NCBI GenBank assembly: GCA_934661375.1
Contig: CAKUJH010000041.1
Coordinates: 1 to 26,806 of the forward strand
DNA from: an uncultured Victivallales bacterium
GTDB taxonomy: Bacteria > Verrucomicrobiota > Lentisphaeria > Victivallales > UBA1829
Length of the DNA stretch: 26,806 nt
Direction of reading: 5' to 3'
Part shown: piece after piece, positions 22,698 to 26,806 of the stretch
Layout of the letters: each line of letters starts with the position of its first letter
Numbering within the stretch: the stretch's first letter is position 1
Position numbers and translations under genes: made by a program
Notes under the pieces: model-generated
What the model was told of the DNA's origin: nothing
Databases searched by the model: none
What the model saw: only the letters and a program-made list of their open reading frames with translations

Positions 22698-24140
22698 TCA
22701 GCCGAGTTTTTCCGCCAGAAGTTTCTGCACAGTCTGCGGATTTGCCTTGCCGCGGCTGGCTTTCATCACCTGTCCGACCAGATACTGAAGAACATTCTTG
22801 CGTCCTTCGTGATACTGCTGAACCTGCGCAGGATTGCCGGCAATGACGTCTTCCACGAATTTCAGGACTGCGCCTTCGTCGGAAACCTGCACCAGACCTT
22901 TTTCCCTGATGATGTCCGCCGGTTTTTTGCCGGTGGAAAACATTTCCGCGAAAACGGTTTTGCCGATTTTACCGTTGATGGTGCCGTTCTGAATCAGGTC
23001 AACCATGGCAGCAAGGTTTTCCGGCGGGAGCGGACAGTCGGCGAAAGAGTGTCCGGATTCGGAAAGTTCGCGCATGAGTTCGCCGACGATCCAGTTGGCA
23101 ACCAGTTTCGGAGCTTTGGATTTGGACGCCGCCGCTTCAAAATATTCGGCGCATGGCTTTTCCTGGGTCAGCACCTGGGCATCGTATTCCGTGATCTGGT
23201 AATCGCGGACGAAACGTTCCCGGCGGGCGGCGGGGAGTTCCGGCAGATTGCGTTTGAATTCCTCGATGTCCTCCTCGGTGAATTCCACGGGAAGCATATC
23301 GGGTTCGGGGAAATAACGGTAATCGTGGGCATTTTCCTTGCCGCGCATGGTGTAGGAATCGCCGACGTCATCATTCCAGCCGCGGGTTTCCTGTTCGATT
23401 TCGCCGCCTTCGGAAAGCACCAGAATCTGGCGTTTGATTTCGTACGTGATGGCGCGGTGAACCGCCCGGAAGCTGTTGAGGTTTTTGAGCTCGACTTTCG
23501 TACCGAATTTTTCCGCGCCGCGTTCGCGGATGGAAATATTGACATCGCAGCGCATCTGTCCTTTTTCCATATCGCAGTCGCTGATGTCGGCATACTGAAT
23601 GATCTGTTTGAGCGAGGTCAGGTAGGCATACGCTTCGTCGGCAGAACGCATGTCCGGTTCGCTGACGATTTCCATCAGCGGCACGCCGGCGCGGTTGTAG
23701 TCCACTCCGCTGTGTGTTCCGAAATGCGTAAGTTTGCCCACGTCTTCCTCCAGATGAATGCGGGTCAGTCCGATGTCCTTGTCCGGCAGGGGTTCGCCGG
23801 AAAATCCGGTTCCGGAAATATGCACTTTTCCATGCAGACAGAACGGCATGTCATACTGGGTCAGCTGGTAATTCTTGGGAGAATCCGGGTAAAAATAGCT
23901 TTTGCGGTCGAATTTGCTTTTCCGCTGGATCTCGCAGGAACACATCAGACCGGTGGCAACGATTTTGCGGATGGCTTCCCGGTTCGGAGTGGGAAGGACT
24001 CCGGGATATCCCATGCAGACCGGACAGACCAACGTATTGGGTTCCGCGCCGAAATGATTGGGGCAGGAACAGAACATTTTACTCTGAGTGCGTGCTTGAA
24101 CATGCACCTCCAGACCTATGACAGCTTCGTATGACGGCAT
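22698..24140 (-). CDS. gatB: Asp/Glu-tRNA amidotransferase subunit B
   Basis: GatB is the kinase/tRNA-binding subunit of GatCAB, which converts Glu-tRNA(Gln) and Asp-tRNA(Asn) to the amidated forms. I chose the ATG at 24140 (480 residues, the normal length), with AAGGAG 9 bases upstream; a GTG frame to 24179 only adds a leader. The family start YEAVIGLEVHVQ is present, as are CPVCMGYPGVLP, GVPLMEIVSEPD, RCDVNISIRE, HDYRYFPEPDMLPV and the C-terminal YqeY-like tail (GQVMKASRGKANP). gatA and gatC are not in the window. The usual zinc cysteines near the start (CSCPNHF, CPVCMG) are kept. Confidence 0.97.
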   Translation of the reverse strand: MPSYEAVIGLEVHVQARTQSKMFCSCPNHFGAEPNTLVCPVCMGYPGVLPTPNREAIRKIVATGLMCSCEIQRKSKFDRKSYFYPDSPKNYQLTQYDMPFCLHGKVHISGTGFSGEPLPDKDIGLTRIHLEEDVGKLTHFGTHSGVDYNRAGVPLMEIVSEPDMRSADEAYAYLTSLKQIIQYADISDCDMEKGQMRCDVNISIRERGAEKFGTKVELKNLNSFRAVHRAITYEIKRQILVLSEGGEIEQETRGWNDDVGDSYTMRGKENAHDYRYFPEPDMLPVEFTEEDIEEFKRNLPELPAARRERFVRDYQITEYDAQVLTQEKPCAEYFEAAASKSKAPKLVANWIVGELMRELSESGHSFADCPLPPENLAAMVDLIQNGTINGKIGKTVFAEMFSTGKKPADIIREKGLVQVSDEGAVLKFVEDVIAGNPAQVQQYHEGRKNVLQYLVGQVMKASRGKANPQTVQKLLAEKLG

Positions 24141-24169
24141 GACTAATATCTCCTTGATTTCAAGCTGGT

Positions 24170-24198
24170 AAGATAGCACGGAAAAACGGAATCTGCAA
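24170..24198 (-). promoter_or_regulatory. Predicted gatB promoter
   Basis: On the minus strand, TTGCAG (24193-24198) and TATCTT (24170-24175) are 17 bases apart, about 30 bases before the ATG. It sits just after the terminator of the upstream glycosyltransferase gene. Confidence 0.55.
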
Positions 24199-24252
24199 AT
24201 CCGGAATGCTGATTTACACCATTTTTTGCCAACTATTTCTCCGCAGTGCTAC

Positions 24253-24273
24253 AAAAACGGAACAGAGTTCCGT
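24253..24273 (-). terminator. Intrinsic terminator overlapping the glycosyltransferase stop
   Basis: On the minus strand ACGGAAC (24267-24273) pairs with GTTCCGT (24257-24263) around a TCT loop. The last T of the stem plus four more give a short T-run. The hairpin begins within the stop codon (24273-24275). Confidence 0.7.
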
Positions 24274-25643
24274 CACAGAGAAGCCGGCTGATGACGGGGA
24301 TTGCGGCTCCGCGGTGTTTTCGCCGGATGTTTTCCGGGTTCCGGCAGTTCACGCGTCAGCCATTTGGAATTGCGGAGCGTCAGGAAGGAATACAGCGGAA
24401 TCCAGGACAATGCGAAAATCGCATACACCGCGAAGAACAGCCCCCAGACAGAACGCAGAAACGAAATCCGTTTGGCATACAGAATCACCGGAATCAAGGC
24501 GCAGACACAGCCGAAAGCCAATCCCGCATACAGAGACAGCAGAAAATCCACTGGACTGGTCAGCAATGTTGCCGCCACCAACAGCGGAAGCAGCGCAGGA
24601 ATAATGGTATTGGAAATCAGCATCAGAGTATGGAGCTGCCGTCCGAACTCTATGAAATTACGCGGGATGCAGCGGAACGCATACAGTGCGACCAGACCGT
24701 TTTCCCGGATGTCGCTCCGGTTCCAGCGCAGCAGCATCCGGGCAAATTTCAGGTAAGTGCTGGGAACGCAAGTATAAGCAATTGCCGTTGACTGGTACAC
24801 CACCCGGTACCCGCGGCGCAGAATCATCGTCGTAATGGCGCGGTCTTCACCGATGGTCGCCGGCACCCCCAGAAATGTCTGGTTGAGCCAGTCGCGGAGC
24901 AGCGGACGAACCATGCTGAGCCGGTAAGCACTGAGTGCCCCCGGTGTACAGGTAACAAACCCGATGACGCTCTGGGCGGACCGCACCACTTCAAACCCGA
25001 ACAGGAATCCGATGTCCATCATTTTGGGCAGAATGCCGTCCGCTATGTTTTTGACCCGGATACTGCCGGCTGCGCCGCCCACGCGGGGATCGGCAAACGC
25101 AGAACACATGCTCCGCAGCGAATCCGGGCAGATAATGGAATCGCTGTCCACCGTGACCACGATATCGTACTTTGCCTGCTGCATTCCCTGATACAGCGCA
25201 TGTTTCTTGCCGCCGTTCCGCGGCAGGTTGACGGCTCTGATGCGGCCGCCGGATTCCTGAACAGCCGTCTGAATCCAGTCCCAGGTATCATCTTTGGAGC
25301 CGTCATTCACCGCTATGATTTCCAGTTTGTCTGCAGGGAAATCCGAATCCAGCAGACTTTTCAGCGTTTCGCGGACATGTTCACCTTCATTATAGGCTGG
25401 CACAATCACCGTGCAGCCGGCGAGTTCGGAATCTTTCAGCAGAGGAGCCGGACGGTAAATGCAGGCATACACGGCTGCGTACAGGCTGTAAACCAGAAAA
25501 AACAGATTGACCAGCAGAAGCACCGGAAACACTGATTCAAAAAGCTGGGCGGTGTGGCGGAAATCCGGAGGAAAGCACCAGAGTATGACAAGCAGTGCGG
25601 CAAAAAGGATCCAGAGGAGCAGCGGCAAAAACTTCCGGGACAT
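24273..25643 (-). CDS. Membrane glycosyltransferase family 2 (HasA/NodC-like)
   Basis: The 456-residue enzyme has two N-terminal membrane helices (about 7-23 and 38-60), a cytoplasmic GT-A domain and about four C-terminal helices. GT-A motifs are VNDGSKDDT (112-120), the metal-binding DSDS (166-169), GED (265-267) and MLLRWNRSDIRE (303-314). This layout resembles hyaluronan, chitin-oligosaccharide and poly-N-acetylglucosamine synthases, so it probably polymerises and exports a beta-linked sugar chain. The Q of the usual QxxRW motif is Met303. I chose ATG 25643; the longer frame uses TTG. AAGGAAGG lies about 11 bases upstream, a rather long spacing. No capsule or exopolysaccharide genes adjoin it. 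Confidence 0.88.
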   Translation of the reverse strand: MSRKFLPLLLWILFAALLVILWCFPPDFRHTAQLFESVFPVLLLVNLFFLVYSLYAAVYACIYRPAPLLKDSELAGCTVIVPAYNEGEHVRETLKSLLDSDFPADKLEIIAVNDGSKDDTWDWIQTAVQESGGRIRAVNLPRNGGKKHALYQGMQQAKYDIVVTVDSDSIICPDSLRSMCSAFADPRVGGAAGSIRVKNIADGILPKMMDIGFLFGFEVVRSAQSVIGFVTCTPGALSAYRLSMVRPLLRDWLNQTFLGVPATIGEDRAITTMILRRGYRVVYQSTAIAYTCVPSTYLKFARMLLRWNRSDIRENGLVALYAFRCIPRNFIEFGRQLHTLMLISNTIIPALLPLLVAATLLTSPVDFLLSLYAGLAFGCVCALIPVILYAKRISFLRSVWGLFFAVYAIFALSWIPLYSFLTLRNSKWLTRELPEPGKHPAKTPRSRNPRHQPASL

Positions 25644-25766
25644 AATATAAAAAACCTTCCTTATATCTGCATTCGTAAACAAATCAATGCCGGTAATATA
25701 ACATGAACAGTTGACGGGAATTTATCCGGAATTTATACTTTTTGGTTAACTTATTCTTATTTCAGC

Positions 25767-25808
25767 AAAAAACCGGAACGGCAATGTGCATAATGCCGTA
25801 TCCGGTTT
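25767..25808 (-). terminator. Intrinsic terminator of the exported-protein gene at 25832
   Basis: On the minus strand AAACCGGA (25801-25808) pairs with TCCGGTTT (25770-25777), and an inner ACGGCA/TGCCGT stem continues it after a one-base bulge. A run of six T follows (25767-25772). It lies about 24 bases after the stop codon. The rest of the gap down to 25683 shows no gene. Confidence 0.88.
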
Positions 25809-25831
25809 GAATAAAGCAGATGAGCTGCGGA

Positions 25832-26722
25832 TTAACGCGTGAAGGCGGCTTTTTCCGCAGACAATTTCTTCGCGAAGTCCGCATTCGATATGCGCGGAAC
25901 CTGCTGCCAGAAACCAAACTGGAATTCCTTCATGTCCGGTTTCAAGGTCAGGTAAATCGACGAAGTCCAATCGTCATTGACACGCAGAACCGCTTTGGCA
26001 ACCGCATCGTAATTCAGGCTGACCCAGCACGGGCCCTGGCCTTTTTCCGCAGCAGAACCGTCGCTGTCCTTATCCTGCAGAGTAATCATCGTATCCTGCG
26101 GTGTCAGCGCGATTCTTTCCGGATTCTGCTCAATGGTGCGCGCCGGAGTAACTGCCATGCGGTTGTAGCCGCCGTTCCAGACCACCTGATTGTTCTTTTT
26201 CAGGAGCTGCGACGGAATCGCGGTGATTTCTGCGGAAATCGTCTGAACCGGCTCCACGCTGTCTTTCGCCGGAATCAGTGAACACCACAGGACCGGGGAA
26301 TCCGGACGCAGATACATGCGCAGGACAAACTTCGCGCCGTCGTAATTGAGTTTGAGTTCGGCACCGGCATTTTTTCCTTCTGCCCAGGGCTGAAGGTCTT
26401 CCGCGTTGACCGGCAGTTTATCCAGTTCAATCCCGTTCACTTTCAGCTTGAAGAAGCCGACCAGCGGGCTGAACCCGAACTGTCCCGCCTGAAGCCACAG
26501 CTGGGTACGAGGGGCATTCGTGCCGTTGGATTTGCTCTGCACCAGGAAAAATTCATACTTGCATAACTGGTTGGACAGAATTGCGCCCTGCCGGACCGCA
26601 TAGTGTTCCGGCTGATACACATGGACTTTTTTCACTTCATTTTTGACCGGGGCGAAGTCAGCGCAGAACGCGGCTCCGGCGATCAGTGCGAACGTAACGG
26701 CGGCTGTTTTTTTCAGATTCAT
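25832..26722 (-). CDS. Exported protein of unknown function
   Basis: I chose the ATG at 26722 because AGGAG lies 7 bases upstream; the in-frame ATG at 26728 is only one base from it. The 296-residue product starts with a signal peptide (MNLKKTAAVTFALIAGAAFC) likely cleaved near AFCA. The mature part is rich in beta strands and aromatic residues (TQLWLQAGQFGFSPLVGFFK, DDWTSSIYLTLKP), suggesting a periplasmic or surface beta-rich domain, perhaps carbohydrate-related. I recognise no family or catalytic motif. The terminator at 25767-25808 follows it. Its promoter is not clear in the remaining upstream bases. Confidence 0.8.
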   Translation of the reverse strand: MNLKKTAAVTFALIAGAAFCADFAPVKNEVKKVHVYQPEHYAVRQGAILSNQLCKYEFFLVQSKSNGTNAPRTQLWLQAGQFGFSPLVGFFKLKVNGIELDKLPVNAEDLQPWAEGKNAGAELKLNYDGAKFVLRMYLRPDSPVLWCSLIPAKDSVEPVQTISAEITAIPSQLLKKNNQVVWNGGYNRMAVTPARTIEQNPERIALTPQDTMITLQDKDSDGSAAEKGQGPCWVSLNYDAVAKAVLRVNDDWTSSIYLTLKPDMKEFQFGFWQQVPRISNADFAKKLSAEKAAFTR

Positions 26723-26747
26723 TTTCATTCTCCTATGATAAAATTCC

Positions 26748-26767
26748 ACTCCGATTCGGAGTTTTTT
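26748..26767 (+). terminator. Terminator-like hairpin facing the plus strand
   Basis: ACTCCG (26748-26753) pairs with CGGAGT (26757-26762) around ATT, followed by a T-run and later a second longer T-run on the plus strand. No plus-strand gene precedes it here, so it lies in the 5' leader region of the minus-strand gene at 26722. It could stop antisense transcription or belong to that leader. Confidence 0.4.
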
Positions 26768-26806
26768 CGTTTTTTTTAAGCTGTTTTCAACTTAAATTGA
26801 GTAAAA

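Overview
The window is a dense stretch of bacterial chromosome with 24 protein-coding genes on both strands. I see no rRNA, tRNA or CRISPR array, and no gene-free gap reaches 300 bases. The cell envelope is of the Gram-negative type: there is a lipidated TolC-like outer-membrane protein and several lipoprotein or secreted-protein signals. A McsA/McsB/ClpC protein-arginine phosphorylation set, a GatCAB-type amidotransferase subunit, formate-dependent PurT and many secreted proteins of unknown function suggest the PVC group, most likely a Lentisphaerota (Victivallis-like) anaerobe. That placement is inference from gene content and style, not a phylogenetic result.

Layout. Bases 1-70 carry a 20-bp-period repeat that may be the end of an IS21-like element running off the left edge. 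A sodium-coupled NSS transporter (minus) follows, then two plus-strand genes for a small lipoprotein and a duplicated beta-domain exported protein. A well-formed terminator between these two can also pair in a competing way. Next comes a six-gene minus-strand operon at 8872-3301: gltX, def, a membrane protein, a CDC123/D123-like ATP-grasp protein, mcsA and mcsB. Upstream of it are a monocistronic TolC-like lipoprotein (minus) and, divergently, a homospermidine-synthase-like dehydrogenase (plus). Then on the minus strand lie an HD phosphohydrolase, a kinase-fold protein that looks catalytically dead, and a MalK/UgpC-type ABC ATPase.

From 15.0 to 22.7 kb everything is on the plus strand: a DUF985 cupin, purT, a two-helix membrane protein of unknown function, and the operon clpC - NUDIX hydrolase - orphan OppC-type permease - DUF302 protein. 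The right end is minus-strand: gatB, a HasA/NodC-like membrane glycosyltransferase, and an exported protein of unknown function.

How it fits together. McsB (kinase), McsA (zinc-binding activator) and ClpC (unfoldase whose N-domain keeps both glutamates expected to bind phospho-arginine) make up the core of a phospho-arginine degradation pathway. It is split between two loci about 13 kb apart, and no CtsR repressor gene or CtsR box is visible. The mcsAB half sits in an operon with translation genes (gltX, def) and with the D123-like protein, whose eukaryotic relatives act on initiation factor eIF2. That makes the D123-like gene the most interesting uncharacterised partner here. Several promoters share a TTGCAA or TTGCAG -35 box spaced 16-17 bases from an A/T-rich -10 box, and most transcription units end in convincing intrinsic terminators.
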